Source: Tigriopus japonicus (taxonomy: Eukaryota; Arthropoda; Copepoda; Harpacticoida; Harpacticidae). From it: a stretch of DNA of 64,000 nt. The stretch spans positions 910,954-974,953 of the forward strand of contig JAAGOF010000046.1 of NCBI GenBank assembly GCA_010645155.1, written 5' to 3'. Below the pieces are notes generated by a model. The model did no database searches, was not told the origin of the DNA, and saw only the letters and a list, made by a program, of their open reading frames with translations. The translations under genes were made by a program, and so were the position numbers. Each line of letters begins with the position of its first letter. Position 1 is the first letter of the stretch. Positions 1 to 13,289 of this stretch are shown here, in pieces.

Positions 1-620
1 ATCCTCGTAGTATTTAATTTCATCTTCACATTCTTCAAACGCATAAGTTTCTGCAAGTTTTCTAAAACAAATATTTCTTTCTTACTAGGGATTGCAAGAC
101 AAGATGGGCAACGAGGTTGGGAGATCCTTAAAAAAATGATCCAACACATAAAGACTCGGAGTATGAAAGAAACGGAACCATAACGTCAGACTCTCGGAAA
201 CCTAGTCCAGAAATGTTATGGTGGGCCCTAATTGGACTATGGAAGGAACCTTCTTCAAATTTCTCGATCCTTTCTCCACAGGGAACTTTGTTTACAATGG
301 ACTTAGCGCTTAGTTGTGAACACATGTTGAGTCATGGAACAGTTTCGTTTTAACAACCACGCTTTCAAAACCTTATTCTCTGTCAGGTCTAGCTAGCATG
401 GCCTGACGCTTCAATTGGGATTGAGTGTGTTGTAACCATTTTTGGAAGTACGTCGACTCGAAGTGGGTCGACATATCATCTTTTTATTGCCAATAGCCAA
501 CCATCGCCCAGGTTTCGGGGTAGCATTCGGCATTCCTAATCAATACCAACGTGAACCTCTACCTACAAGAAACAACTTTGGAGCCTCACATTGAGAAGCA
601 CTCTCGTCTTAAAATACCAT
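1..620. other. No supported gene
   Basis: Only short frames are present, and I see no splice-supported exon or repeat. Confidence 0.5.
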
Positions 621-980
621 GACGTGTTGGAATTCAATGGAATAAATCAAACCCATTCTCCCGGAATAAATGCAACAAACCGATATCAACTACTGTTTCA
701 AGAGTCCCTTTTCTCTTCCAATGACCAAACAGGCGATTTCGTGGGTCATTAGTCGGATACTCCTTAATAAAGGCTTTTAAGAGCAACCCAGACTGAATAA
801 ACGAATCTCTATCAGTGGATGTAAAGGGCAGATCTCCGACCACGGATTGCCGATATTGTGGCTTCTGGGTGGTACTGAGATGTCCAGATTTGAAGGCCCG
901 ATTCGGCGGAATGATTGGAGGAATCGATCTTCACTCTGCATAGGCGAAACTACCCAAAATGAAGTGACGAGTCGAGAATC

Positions 981-1437
981 TTAATGAGTTCCGAGTCCCA
1001 CCTTGAGGGTCCGTTTCAGGAAAGCCGGGGCTATTACTGCGAAATTGATTTCGCTCATCTCCGGACCAGACATGATTGACAATTGACATCCATCCTCGCA
1101 TCTCACCGAATGCTCTTGTTCATGCAGGGTCACTCCACGATGGTCCAATTTTTGACCTGTCCTCAAAAGACACCATGGTGAAATGGATCCTTTGGCAACC
1201 CTGATCCTTGTCAACGAGGCACATCCATTAAGAGAAGCATTGAAGACCAATTTCAGACCCGACAATGACTCTGTTTAGCGAAGTGATCCGAGACAGCAAT
1301 AGCAGATGGGTGGCCACCATTGACGAGTCCATTGTCCTGGGGGTCACAATCGTGGACGAAAAGTATTTGCTTTCCTGACCAAAGGAGCCACTTAGGACTG
1401 CCAAAGACACAATGATGATAATAATGACCCACTCCAT
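981..1437 (-). CDS. Candidate secreted-protein gene, family unknown
   Basis: An ATG at 1437 opens MEWVIIIIIVSLAVLSGSFG, a strong signal-peptide pattern, continuing to a stop at 1228. One frame over, an open stretch from about 1275 to 981 encodes a Cys-containing segment (SPWCLLRTG, then HSVRCEDGCQLS). A 49-base intron (ATG|GTGGCC to ACAGAG|TCA) would join the two in frame. A further 60- to 70-base intron (CTCAAG|GTGGGA to TATGCAG|AG, near 1006 and 938) could lead into more coding sequence down to about 770. No family is recognised, and the exact exons are uncertain. Confidence 0.25.
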
Positions 1438-2679
1438 GGTAATTCTCAACGAATGAGAGCGACACGTGGGCAACGTCCGACAACAAACTTGTCAGTTGAA
1501 AATTGGAACGCAAGCGCCTGCATATTACTCTAGTTGAGCTACACAGTACAGACTTAAAGTACCTGAGGGTAATTTAGAGCAAGCACGCAAACCTTCTAAG
1601 CCGCCAATTCCAATCAACTGATCTTGAAGTAAAATTTGCATCTGAGCGAGTGGAGATCGAAGTTGAATCATTCTCTCCCAAGGGCATTCAAGCGTCCATG
1701 GTCGAATTTTAAAGCCCTTTTTATGCCCCCTCATCAATGGCTTTTCACATGATTTAATCTCAATTTGTTTGGGATGAGATGCATCCATGTGAGAACATTT
1801 CTACCATTCTGCATTTTTGGGATGAAGAGAGCTTAAAAATACACTCATATCATAGTGAATCTATACACTCCAAGAGAGCAAATCAAATGAAAGAACTAAG
1901 AAAAACAATCTTACACGAGACCTGAAAACGGATCCATGACAACCACACGTCAGTTTGATCAGAATTTCCTGCCAAGATGAAAGACACAGAGAGGTGTGCA
2001 TTGTTCCACATTGAAAAGACACTGACAAAGAAGCGGAAGCCACAAAGCAATCATTTGCCCTGCTTCTATTTCTTCCACCCAAAAGTGTCTTGGTTGGTGA
2101 TGTGCGTGTGATTGCGACCCCGCCGATCTGGTCACGCCCACTTTCTTCTTCGCCTTCCCATGGCGGATATCGACGAGTCAAGAACACTTTCCAATCCACT
2201 TCAAAAAACACCCAAACTTGAGGCCAGAGGGATGGATTATTGAATTTGCTGAAACATCGATCAACACAAAGGGAACGATGCAATTCCTATGATTGATTTT
2301 TATGGATAACGCGGGCTCGTTATTTGGAAATGGATTCGTCTGTTGCATTGAGATTTGTCTCACGACCTCCACTTCCACTTTGGCGACAGGCTTCAATTTT
2401 GCCATGGCAATTCAACCAAATAATGACACCTCCGCAATCAATTGAGTTCGAGAAAAACACCAGTTTGAATGTCATCCCAAGGTTTTTGATATGATCAATT
2501 TCCTCTCACCCTGAGAAGAGCTTTTATGCTCTTGTACGTACTGTACGTACATTGCACATGCGTCTGGTGAAGAACAACTGCCATTGAATGCCTGAACCGA
2601 GTTCAATCTTGGAGAGAATATTGTTGCTCATGTAAAAATTAATTTCTGGCAGATGGCCGATTGTGACAAGATGAGTTCT

Positions 2680-3000
2680 TTACACAGACGAGAACCTGGT
2701 CGCTCTAGAACGGGGTTCCTGATAAATTCCGAGCTCTAGAGGGTGATCCATTTGAGTCACGAAACTTTGGTGGCCCAGGATAGAAAACATGTTGATGGTG
2801 TCTCCATTGAGGTGGAATGCCTCGGTTCTGTGTCTTGAGCTCTCAAATGAAGCGAGGATAAAAAGTAGCGTCGATGAGCAACGACGACCCTTTGCCAGGA
2901 GCCGACATCCATCGATGAGGGTGATATCTTTGGGGTGGAAAATCCGGACTTCCAACAGGAAGACATAAACCATATCGGACAAATTTGTCTTCCCTCGAAT
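2680..3000 (-). CDS. Candidate exon, about 106 codons, family unknown
   Basis: An open frame begins directly at a good acceptor: a CTAAC branch-like motif and TTAATACCAACAG lie just upstream, with an in-frame TAA eight bases before the junction. It runs to TAA at 2680 and contains MVYVFLLEVRIFHPKDI and DGCRLLAKGRRCSS. The upstream minus-strand frame from about 3,200 to 3,017 (FNDSLRVSSCMSPVFWHP) could be the preceding exon, but I see no convincing donor between them. Overlapping frames are also open, so the coding call is weak. Confidence 0.2.
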   Translation of the reverse strand: MRGKTNLSDMVYVFLLEVRIFHPKDITLIDGCRLLAKGRRCSSTLLFILASFESSRHRTEAFHLNGDTINMFSILGHQSFVTQMDHPLELGIYQEPRSRATRFSSV

Positions 3001-3682
3001 CTGTTGGTATTAATAGTTAGAGGGGACAGAAGACTCCCTCGCTTTTATGTGTCCGAAAAATGAATCCTTGATCTCTGTCCGCGGTTGTTCGAAAAGATTC
3101 ATCCAACTTGATCCGATTATCATGACGAGGATGCCAAAAGACAGGAGACATGCATGACGACACCCTTAAAGAGTCATTGAAGAGCAACCTTTTTAATCTA
3201 AAAACAAGTTTACAACCTCGATAAACACTCATGTAACACATGCACGTGTTGGCTAATCTACCTTGTGAGACTTTGACCAATGGTAACGACGATGTCTTGG
3301 ATTGAAATTCATAGAACTGACAGCTCCCCCATTGTCTCTGGTCGGGATTTAATAGACCTAGTTTGGAATGCTTTGGAATTTTTCGAACACATCTTAATGG
3401 CGCCAGTCCTAAATTTAACCCCAAAATCAGCAGGTAAAACCTACCCACAGACAGACACAGTCATTTCCACCATCACCACACTCCATCCAGCTGACGAAAT
3501 GACTTTGAATTTTCCTTTAATAAGCACCTATTGGTCCCTCCCCAACGACAACTGAAACAGACTTGGGTCATCAAGGGTGCAATTGCGCCACTTATTCCAT
3601 TAACATACTTGACTTTCTTCCTTTCCTCGATTTAACTGACAAATCGACTGGGCCCATCCCTTCCTCTAGTGTTATCACCTCT

Positions 3683-3719
3683 ATGGTCAGCTATTGCTTA
3701 CTGCGTAACAGCTGACCAT
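3683..3719. repeat. Hairpin with 10-base perfect stem
   Basis: ATGGTCAGCT (3683-3692) and AGCTGACCAT (3710-3719) are perfect inverted repeats around a 17-base loop. They include GGTCA/TGACC nuclear-receptor-like half-sites and a CAGCTG E-box. Function unknown. Confidence 0.6.
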
Positions 3720-4165
3720 GCCTTCAATTCCCATCACAATCCTTGGTTAAAAAAATCTGCAACCCAACAAAAAAACAGACATTTATGACCATTTTTGAGA
3801 TGTGATTGCAACACCGGATATGTATTAGAATTTGGTTAATTTGGTTTACGTCGGGCCACATAAAACATGCTTAACGACAATTTTTGTACATTTTTTCTGC
3901 CATCTTCTTCAATATTCAATAAATAGTGTGGGTAAAGAGTGTGGATATCTAAAATATTGTTCACATATATCTATCCGTTTGTCCACATTGATGCAACAAA
4001 CCTCCTAAATGCCTCTTTGAGCATGTCGAACAAAAAGGTCTTTAAAAGTAGATGCATGACATAGATTTCAGATCAACACTGCCTTAAGAGTACATAGAAT
4101 TTTAACAAAGGACATTTGCTAATACTTGATTTTCAACATGGTTTAAGTAGGCCTTCCTTATACTC

Positions 4166-4256
4166 AACTCTATATATACCTCATACTATACTCTATACTA
4201 TACTATACTTTACTGTACTATACTATACTATCTATACTCTATACTATACTCATACT
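4166..4256 (+). repeat. TATAC/CTATA microsatellite
   Basis: Imperfect tandem copies of CTATA/TATAC with CTCA interruptions over about 90 bases, following a CTATATATACC stretch. Confidence 0.85.
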
Positions 4257-7200
4257 CAAACAATCATATAATTGGACAAGCAACCACACAGAGGAGGTAA
4301 GTTTTTTCAGAGAACTCTATCGAGCTTGTTTTTCTAGTGGAGAATGATAATTCCCGAATTTCTTGTCCAAGGCGCCTGTTTTCGATGAATCTTAAATGGA
4401 CTTGAACCGAACACCGAGCAGACAGGACGTTGAAGTTCCAGGCAACTAGCTTGGAATGGAGTTTGGAGGCGTGGTTTTTGACATGGAGAAAATGAGTGGA
4501 CCACCCTGACCCCTTGTTAACACTCGCCCCCTCCCCATTTTTTAACTCTGATCATGACCGAGCCAGAACGAACCGACCATCAGATTTCCTCCAAAAGCAA
4601 AGAGTCGCTCACATCTTGTTCGTTTTTTTTGAGCGCGAGTAGTACTAAAAAACGAGTGTTGTCCGTCCATAGCGCACTCGCTGACTAACCGATTTTGAGT
4701 GTCTCAAGTAGTGAACTGTGTTTCACCAAGATGGCCAATGATGATACTGTCAACTCGACCAAAATTGAATGCTACTCTTTCTAGTACGAGAAGTTCTACT
4801 CTTCCAACACGAAGCAATATTTGGGGGGGACGTGGCTATAGCTCTCTAACAAAGATGGCGTTTTTGTGGTGACAGAGGCACAAATCACCAGCTTCTCACT
4901 GGCTAATTGAGCACTAGATACAGTCTACCAAGTGGCTGGGTCATAAAATATCCAATATATCCCACATTCTTGCCACAACAGGGTTCTATTAATGGCCGAC
5001 GATTGACGAGTATTTACCAACAATGACAGTCTGATCGACTGTACGTACGTACTACGATGTGGATGACATTTGGGAACACTGTTCGTTCTAAGCTTGACGA
5101 GGGGCCTAGGAAAAACTTTCAAGATAGAGCTAAGCCAAATGTAAAGGCGGAAGAAATGGCGCGGTTGAGCGAGGAAACTCTATCATTGTGATCACTATCG
5201 CACACTCTTTGACTTTTCGAATATCTTGTTTCGAGATCTAGACAATCTGTTCTCAGCTACTGGACTTTCATCTTGTTCTTAGTAGTCCGCCTTTTTAGCT
5301 AGTTACGAGGGTAATATATGGCATTGTTCCACCAAGGTAAGCAAGATGTTAGGTACTTTATTTTTACCTCATATTACACAGGAAAATTGATGTTTTATAT
5401 AGAGAAACGATTAACGCCAAGGGCCATTTACACATAATTGTGAATTGAATAAAAAACGTTGTATCGAATTGATGGAAATTCACTTAAGCTTATCATTCTA
5501 CAAAATTAAAAATTTCACGAAAAAAGCAAAAGGAAGTAAGAAGCTCCCTCAAGTTATTGAATCCCCAAAGACTTGTGCAAGTGTGTATTCTTGAGCTTTT
5601 CCAAATGTTTGAGCTAGAGAATAGGTTAAATATCTTTGAGCATGATGGACAGTGCTTAATGATTAGAAATATGACTTGTATAAGTTTATCATTGTCAAGC
5701 TAAGCACGCGCGCGTTCATAACTGGATTGAATTGCATTTCATTGCGTTCTTCAGGAAGTTCGTTGGGGAGGGAGTGGAACTGAAAATGATTTTAAAATGA
5801 AACTTGATGATATGAGTTACTGTAACGACTTCGATTTTTCTATTTGCACAACTTTTAATGGGGCATGTCGGGTGGACTTTGGGTCCATTTCGAGTCATTA
5901 GTCGTTCGATGTCTGTATTTGCTTAAGGGCTCTAATAACTAGCTTGGTGGGCCATGAATTCATTTTCATAGCGTAGAGGGATAAAATGGCATTTACTGAG
6001 CTGAACACGGCAATCATCCTGGTCTGGTTTCGGTATGTTATCAAGATCGAAGGCCCGGTTATCTTTCCATCATTGGGAAGAACAGAATCAGCAGGCTTTT
6101 AACAACACAGTGTCGAAAAACAAAAGAATTGTAAAGATCTCACAAGATCAAAAGCTTTATTGTTGTCCTCGAGCAGGAAAAAATGCTTGGCTCTTTGTTT
6201 CAGAAGCCACTACTAATGCTGTATTGCCACCCAAACACATTCATGTCTTTGGCAAAGGAACACAAATCAGAACAAATTATGTGACTTGGATCTAGATGTT
6301 TCGCTATTTGCCGTCTCAAAATATGCATTCATCCAACGTACACGCATGTATGCAAGTATGGAGATGGAGAAGATGGGTGTCTGCTCATGTATGATAAAGA
6401 CACTTTTCATCTGCGTTGAAGGGCATGGAAAGTCGGAGAGCGTTAGAATCGGCGCCCAAAGTCCCATAAAACCCTGAACACACAGAAGGCGTCTCGCATA
6501 ACTTCTCTTCTCGACTGAACTTACCCAATTCTCGCCACTCAAATTTACGTCCGTAACAAGTGTTCTCGGACTTGTAAAGTGGACTTGTGGCACAAGGATG
6601 GGTTTGGATCTTGGTACTTGCACAAGGAAATGGTGGCTTTCAAGCTGAAACTCACTCGAGAGGAGGAAATGACATCACCCTATCGACCCACCAAACTACG
6701 GTCTTGGATCCATTCCAAAGCCTATACTTATTCCATTGGATATGGCTGAGAATGGTCACATAATTGAGACATTGAGAACACGGGTATAAAGGGAAAAAAT
6801 ACTTTAGGTAGTTGGACCCTTTTTAGGGTTCTGTCATGGATCTGGGATTGTAGGGACCGTGTTGGAACAATCCTTTGGAAAGTGGGATGGAGAGTCAGAG
6901 TGAGACGAGGGTATTTTTCGTTGCTGCCAAAATTCTTATTCACATATTCCGAACCAAGGAACGAAAAGAAGAAAAAAAATAACCAACCATCATCACAAGC
7001 TTTGAAAATCCACCGTTGTAAAAGACAAGAGAAGTTCAAGTTGGAAATGTAATTTCCGGGAGATCTCATTCATGGAATATGGATCAATTGAGTAATCTGT
7101 CAGTTCCACACCAAAGCTTGCCTCGAAATGGGTTCATATTTTTTCTCGTATTTGATGCTTCCACTTGAGCCTCACCAGTTGTTGTTGTCGTTGTTGTTTT

Positions 7201-7780
7201 AAGCTGAAAGCGACATGGAAGTGAATTACATCTACATGAAACAACTCCGTTTCCACGGTTGCCTTGTCAAAGCTTTGGGAGAGAAATCGAATTTAACATC
7301 TCGCTACGCGTCACAAACGAATTCTCGATGAAGTGGACCCCTCAACAACATCTGTTGGATTTCGTTCCCTCTCCTTAAGGTTTTAAATAGTATGTTGGCT
7401 AGTCACATTTTCCCCCAATGTCAAAGCGATATAGTATTTTTTTTATCGTATCCCCCTCCTCCTCCTCCGAAATTCATCTTGACATTTGATGAATTAAGTT
7501 CGGGCGGAGAATCTGGGAGAAAAACAGCCTCATAATTGGAGGCGGCGCTTGCATTGAACCCTCCTCAGACAGGCCTAAGTTGAGGCAAAGTGAAAAAGTG
7601 AAGGGGACAACATCATACATAATCTCGGTTGTGAATGTAGAGCATTCTTCAAGGAATTTTCTGCCCGTCATCTCACTGCTCTTTCTCACGATAAGTTGGA
7701 CAGCTTGAAAAATGATGCCCGAGTGTCGAGGTACGGGGATTCTCATAGGATAGGTAGACCGAGAGAGCCAGCGACAGAGT

Positions 7781-7812
7781 GATGATGATCATCATCATGA
7801 TCATGATGATGT
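7781..7812 (+). repeat. GATGAT/ATCATC palindromic microsatellite
   Basis: Repeated GATGAT, ATCATC and ATGATC units form an almost self-complementary 31-base block able to fold back. Confidence 0.7.
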
Positions 7813-8010
7813 TTTCTTTACGGGGCTTATACACTGGAAACTAACGAATCCCAAAGCGAGTCTGCAAATGCCGCATTTCTGCATTCCTGGAACCCCGAGA
7901 CCCCTTTGGACCAGTCTGCCATCTACCCATCTATCCAGCTACTCACTCAAAGGAGGATCTTAGACCTCGAGAGATCATTCGTTGACACCTTCGAACAACT
8001 CCTCGAGCAA

Positions 8011-8070
8011 CCAATCCAAGAGTCGCCTTTATGGCAAGTGTGAGATTTGACGCCCCAGCTCGACCAATCC
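8011..8070 (+). promoter_or_regulatory. CCAAT-flanked inverted AGGTGTGA-like module, copy A
   Basis: CCAATCC (8011-8017), then AAGTGTGA-GATT-TGACGCCC (8036-8055), then CCAATCC (8064-8070). The two half-sites are inverted with a 4-base spacer, and the downstream CCAAT box follows after 8 bases. The same architecture recurs at 19.6 and 62.3 kb. The half-site resembles the T-box consensus AGGTGTGA; CCAAT is the NF-Y site. Function is inferred from recurrence only. Confidence 0.5.
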
Positions 8071-8168
8071 CCATCCAGGATTGATCAGCCAGCCTCTTCG
8101 ACTCAGTACTGTTACTAGAAGTGGTGTTGCTGCTACTTACTGCTCTTGTAGGAGCTTGCACCAAGGCA

Positions 8169-8188
8169 AGGTGTGAGTTTTCACGCCT
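8169..8188 (+). promoter_or_regulatory. Inverted AGGTGTGA-like pair, copy B (core only)
   Basis: AGGTGTGA-GTTT-TCACGCCT: one perfect T-box half-site and one with a single change, inverted, 4-base spacer. It lies about 115 bases from copy A and has no CCAAT boxes at the usual distances. Confidence 0.45.
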
Positions 8189-10461
8189 GCTCTGAGGCTC
8201 GAAAGAAAGACGAGGAATAAAGAAAGGGAGCGCGCTCGTAAACAATTCCTTTTTCCCGAAACTCCGCCTCAATGAGATTGGATTAATTCCATATGAGATG
8301 GATGGCTGTTTGCTTGCCAATGAAGATGTCGCCAATGGTTCGAATCCACGCAACGACTGGTCATTCCCAAATATTCGTGTCATTGGCTATCAAATGAGCT
8401 GGGCCGGAATATTTTGGATATAATCATATTTCCAAGGAGCAGCCTCATTTCGGCTTGACCATCATCACCCGTGTGTCACTTTTCGGAACGAGACCAATCC
8501 AATCTGTAAAGGATTCAAGATCTGGTGTGCCTGCATAATGGCTCTCTCTCTCTCTTCAGATATCACGACGATGATCATCATCCTCATGATCATCTATATT
8601 CAGTAGACTAGCGTCAATTCTCCTCAAAGAGAACGACGACCAACGAGAGCCATGAAAAGAAGAGTTCTTTAGACCAAACGGCCGTGATATGTAAAGTAAA
8701 TGAATATGAGATTGGAGGCCAGTCAAGCCGAAATCGAGTCTCCCTCCCTCCTCTTGTTCTTGATCTGATTCTTTCTTAGCCGTCTCTCTATTTTGAGACG
8801 TTTGTCGTAAGTGAGACACGTGTACACATGTGAGACTTGTATTCGAGGGATATCAAATGATCGAATGACGTCGTCGTTGTTGGTTTGGGATCGGAGGTTG
8901 TCTTCTTCGTCGTCGTTGTCGGTCGGTGCCTTTGGCAACTTGGAAGGAATTCCATGTTTGATCATCATCCCGGTGGTCTTGATCCCTGGATGTTAGCGAC
9001 ATCATATGTGCCAGAGAGCAGTAACTTTATACCTCTTGCGATGCATTGCAACAATGATGATGAGACGAGGAGATCATCTCATGGCAGGCAGACGACTTGA
9101 CAATGCATTCCTCGTGGCTTGTCTATTACTCACGTGGTGTACATCTAAAATGCGAGAAGGCTTGTTTGCTCGAGTGGTGGGTTGCAGCTTTTGTGTTCCA
9201 TCTAGCCTTAATTATACAGGAATCTGGGTAATGTCGCTTGGCTCCGACAAAAATCCAATATACATGGATGTCCCATAACCTTGGTATTTTTGGGTGGTGT
9301 GTGCCACAACAGTTCTCACATCACTTGACATAGCCTACAGTCTGGACTAGGTATTCAGTTGTTTATTCATTGTATTGTCCTAAATTTGCATATTCAAAAA
9401 ATAAGAACGGGCTTTGAGGATATACAAGACTAAAAATGTGTGCTGAATTAGCTTTTTTACTTCATCACAAAAAATATGTTGTAAAAATGAAGTGGGCAAA
9501 TGATCTTAGTCAGTCAGGTCAGGCTGTAGAAAAACTAGAAGAAGGTTTGGATGGTCGTATTGACACAGAGGTGATTGGGGGGTTTCGAGCCCTCTTCAAT
9601 ACGAATGTCACCATCTTGTCTGTCTAATTAAGCCCAACCCATAACTCTTTCTTCACGTTGTTGTTGGTTGTGGTGTTTTTGTGTCGCGAGAGAGCCGAGG
9701 GATAACCAATTTGGAGGATTCTCACAGTTCGAAGGAATGGCATGTAATCTGGGAAAAAGGGAGTCCTAGAAACACAACGAAAAGTGGAAAGACAAAATAA
9801 CCTCTGACGTTTTAGAATTGTGCCACAGACGCCACACCACCCGAGAATACCATAAAGTAAGAGAAAAATGCACATTCATATTCTGAACCTCCAATTTGGA
9901 ATTCTCTCCACACATCTTCAGAGGCTTTCATGTAGCTATCTTGGTTGGTGGTTGACAAGATCATGTGGTGGCTTACTTTTGGAGGTAGTCAAGGCATTGG
10001 AGATGATGAACACAAGGAGCTAAAGTAGGAGGAGAAGGAGGGACAAGATCCTTTTTGGTGAAGATGGTTCTTTCCCTCTTTTGCCAACCATCTAGGGAAA
10101 ACAAGCCCTAGACCAGAACAACCGGAAGAAGCCACTTCCCAAGTTTAATGAAAGTTGCCTCTTCAACCACTGACTAGAAATTCTCCTCCACTGATTCAGA
10201 CCCAAAATCAAACCAATGCTTGTTTAAACTCGACTTCGGAGATTTGGTTATTCCCACTGATAAATATCCAAATAAAAAAATAAACTTAAGGATCTAGCGT
10301 TCAAGGGCGAATGAAGGTCGTATATTTTTCCCCCAGTGTGCCAACTATTGGAGAAACAAGGGGCCAAAGCCTTGGGGACAACGAGAAAGTTACAGTTCGG
10401 TCGACTACTGCATATACGGTACGTACGTAAGTAGAGAAGTCGTTTCAAGGAGAGTTGGTGC

Positions 10462-10510
10462 GTGAGTGTGAGAGTGAGAGAGAGAGAGAAAGAAAGAGGG
10501 GGAAAGAGGC
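10462..10510 (+). repeat. AG-rich purine tract
   Basis: GAGTGTGAGAGTGAGAGAGA followed by AAGAAAGAGGGGGAAAGAGG. It explains the SLSLTLTLT-type low-complexity run in the long antisense frame here, which is therefore probably not coding. Confidence 0.75.
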
Positions 10511-12465
10511 TCTCTTCTCGTTTCTTCTTGGCTGCTTGCCATTGGAAAGAGAAGCCCGAAGAAAGGAGAAGATAGTCAAGGGACTCGAGGGAGAGAGAAT
10601 CCTCACTTATTAGTGCCAAAGTTGACGTCTCCAACTTTTCGACGCTCCAAGGCTTTACATAAGTGATGATGGTAAAAACTTTTCTATTCGTGCCCACCCT
10701 GGAAATGAAGAAAAAAGATGGCGAGTGAGTGGAACTTTTCCCAGGGAAAAATTGGAGACTTTCCTCAATGCTCCTCAGACGTCTGACATAAAAATAAAGA
10801 AGGAACATGAGGAGGAGCTCATTCCGGGGGATTTTTTGGTCCTGTCTAAAAAAGGACACGAACGTGACCAGGTTTGTTAATATTCTAGCTCGCTCAAGTC
10901 GCCAATTTGGACTTGAAGGGTTGGCTTGTTTGTCTCTTGATTTCTGGGAAGACTAACACGACCAGGAGAGCTTTTGGAGCGGGAAATATGGGAAATAAAA
11001 CCGCCACAATGGCTTGCTTGGGAGGAGAGGGCTTTATTAGCGTTCAATTTTAATGGGCGCGTGTTGAATCTAATTTTCGGGACCGAAACCAATGAGAAGC
11101 TCTCATCTCAGCGGTTTGGACTGTTTGAAAATCTTTGAAGAGTTAATCTTCTTGGAACAACTTCAATATAATTCAAAACGTGCCCGAACCCAACTCACTC
11201 TAGCAACGCCCAGTCACGGACGGGCTCCAATCCTCTTTTCTGGACCGACATTATGGTTCCCAAGTTCATTTATCCTTAAAGAAATAAGTTCATGCCATTA
11301 TCAGTTGTTTTTTGAAAATACAAACACTAAACAAGGAAATCATTTCAATGTTATCTGCTTTACTAAAGCTTGGACATCCAAGCACGAATGTCGAGGCAGG
11401 CTGAGAAATGCTATCATCGGCGTAAAATAAGACATTATTTATCAAGGTGGGACTAAGTCAAGAGGAGACTGGCTTTCGACCCCGAAAGTATTTCTCGGCC
11501 ACTACACACATACACTCAATGTGGCTTATGTAGACGTGGACGTTCAGGAGGTACTTGGTGAGATACGCTCTAGAACGGTCGACAGGGGCTGTGAAACATG
11601 TCAAAGCTCAGAACATATGTTGCAAGTTCTATGGAAAATTGCCCCAACATTGGAAAATTTACGACCTGACAATGTTTCCAAGGGGGAGATTCGTCCGCAC
11701 TACGTTCATACTAGATAGATCCATTGAGCAAAAGAGAACGATAAAGAGAGAGCCGTGAAGAAGACTTGCTCCCGTATGAGATCCAAAGATAGACGTAGAA
11801 CACTTGAAACTGAATAAGAACACAAATGCTCTTATATAGATGGCGCTTTGGGATTACCATTTTGATAACAATACTTAACAAAGAAAGTACATAAATCACA
11901 GCATATTCTTCGATCCACTCTTGGCTTGATATCTCAGTCAGGATCGGAGGAGGCGTGTGGTTGGCAATAATTCATGAATGGCATGTTTGTCATGGTCGTC
12001 GTGGTCCTCCTCATCTCTAAAGCAAGATCGATTAACCTGCTGCCAAGATGGATAGGTCCACTCTGCTTATTGCTTACTTCAATGAAGGATCAAAATTTCC
12101 GATACATTAGGTTGCGATGATTGTAAAGCAAAATGTTCCGAAGACATTCACGAAATCTAGCCGGTTCAAAGTTGAGTAACATGGTTATTTGAGCTCTGAA
12201 TCAATATTATTTTGAATAATCCAACTTTGAGTGAGGGAGCTGTGAGCTTTGGCTGGTACAAATGCATGGTTTTTTGGAAACCCAATCCATCCCAAAGGGG
12301 CCATGGCGACGCCAAGTCCTTGTCTATTGTACATGAGAGTCGTATCATATGATACACACCGTGTGTACACCTAATAAAGAGTGGGGTCCTGTATTTCATT
12401 AGCAGAGCACCGAATCGGGGGTCCCCTCTAAACCAACTGACTTGGTCGTGGTCGTCGTCAATACT

Positions 12466-12497
12466 GCCGCTGTTGTTGTTGCTGTTGTTGTTGTTCC
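12466..12497 (+). repeat. GTT trinucleotide repeat
   Basis: Imperfect (GTT)n with GCT interruptions. On the minus strand it gives a poly-Asn run inside an otherwise unsupported frame. Confidence 0.75.
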
Positions 12498-12966
12498 TCA
12501 TAGCACTCTGAACAAGGGGGGTTGAAAATCGACCCTCGCCTCGAACACAGGGTGGTTGGTGAGTTTCCATTGCAGCCCAAATAACCTCCTCCTCTTTTTT
12601 TTGTTCTATGGCTTAACTTATTTTAGCTGAAATACCCAATCAAGATGTCCCACCGAGCAAATTGAACACGCCAGAAATATTTATGACCAAAGCCTTTAGA
12701 TCTTGTGAGTGAGTGTGGCTCTCCGTGTAGAGTTGAACAAATCAGGTGGACGACCCAAACTAACCCCATAACACACTTCAACAACGTTCTATATCTCTAT
12801 TCTCGAAGTTGGAGATTCCTCCATAAATTTGGACTTCAAAGCTTGATCTGATGTCAAAGTCAATGCTAATAAAAGGAAAAAACCGCCTGGGTTTGTCTTT
12901 CTCCGTGGTGGTGGTTATCATCATCGGGAATTGAGCAAAGAAAGGGTGATCAATTTGAAATGAGAA

Positions 12967-13288
12967 CTGGACTTGGCCATCAATCCCATTGCTAAGTGAG
13001 TTTTCTGGGAAGCGGGATCCCTCTCTCTTTTAAGGAGATCACATTTGTTCCTTTTATCTTATCTGTGAGGCAGAGNNNNNNNNNNNNNNNNNNNNNNNNN
13101 NNNNNNNNNNNNNNNNNNNNNNNNNNNNNNNNNNNNNNNNNNNNNNNNNNNNNNNNNNNNNNNNNNNNNNNNNNNNNNNCTGGACTTGGCCATCAATCCC
13201 ATTGCTAAGTGAGTTTTCTGGGAAGCGGGATCCCTCTCTCTTTTAAGGCGATCACATTTGTTCCTTTTATCTTATCTGTGAGGCGGAG
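12967..13288 (+). repeat. Duplicated contig ends flanking the gap
   Basis: 12,967-13,075 and 13,180-13,288 are 109-base direct repeats differing at two positions (AAGGAGATC versus AAGGCGATC, and GGCAGAG versus GGCGGAG). The left copy ends exactly at the first N and the right copy begins exactly at the last N. This is the pattern of two overlapping contig ends that were scaffolded instead of merged. Confidence 0.85.
13076..13179. other. Assembly gap (104 N)
   Basis: A run of 104 Ns. The sequences on each side of it are near-identical copies of each other (see the repeat entry), so the gap probably does not represent real missing DNA of that length. Confidence 0.98.
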
Positions 13289-13289
13289 A

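Larger units (their letters stand above)
3450..7430. other. Non-coding stretch
   Basis: This holds the 3.68-kb hairpin, the TATAC microsatellite, a GTACGTACGTAC motif near 5,041, and a 17-codon ORF with strong start context at about 4,731 (MANDDTVNSTK). The frames at 6.0-7.1 kb lack motifs or consistent splice sites. Confidence 0.5.
7430..12960. other. Non-coding stretch with regulatory module copies
   Basis: It contains module copies A and B, microsatellites, and long but unconvincing antisense frames (146 codons at 7,943-8,383, 203 codons at 10,248-10,859, 134 codons at 12,166-12,570). The last two are inflated by simple repeats. Confidence 0.5.

Noticed and set aside
3017..3448. 143-codon minus-strand frame as a complete gene
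   Set aside because: No start context, opposite strand also open, and only its last third looks exon-like next to the 2,680-3,000 candidate.
10248..10859. 203-codon minus-strand open frame
   Set aside because: Much of it translates an AG-rich tract (SLSLTLTLT), it has no domain motif, and no supporting splice or start context.
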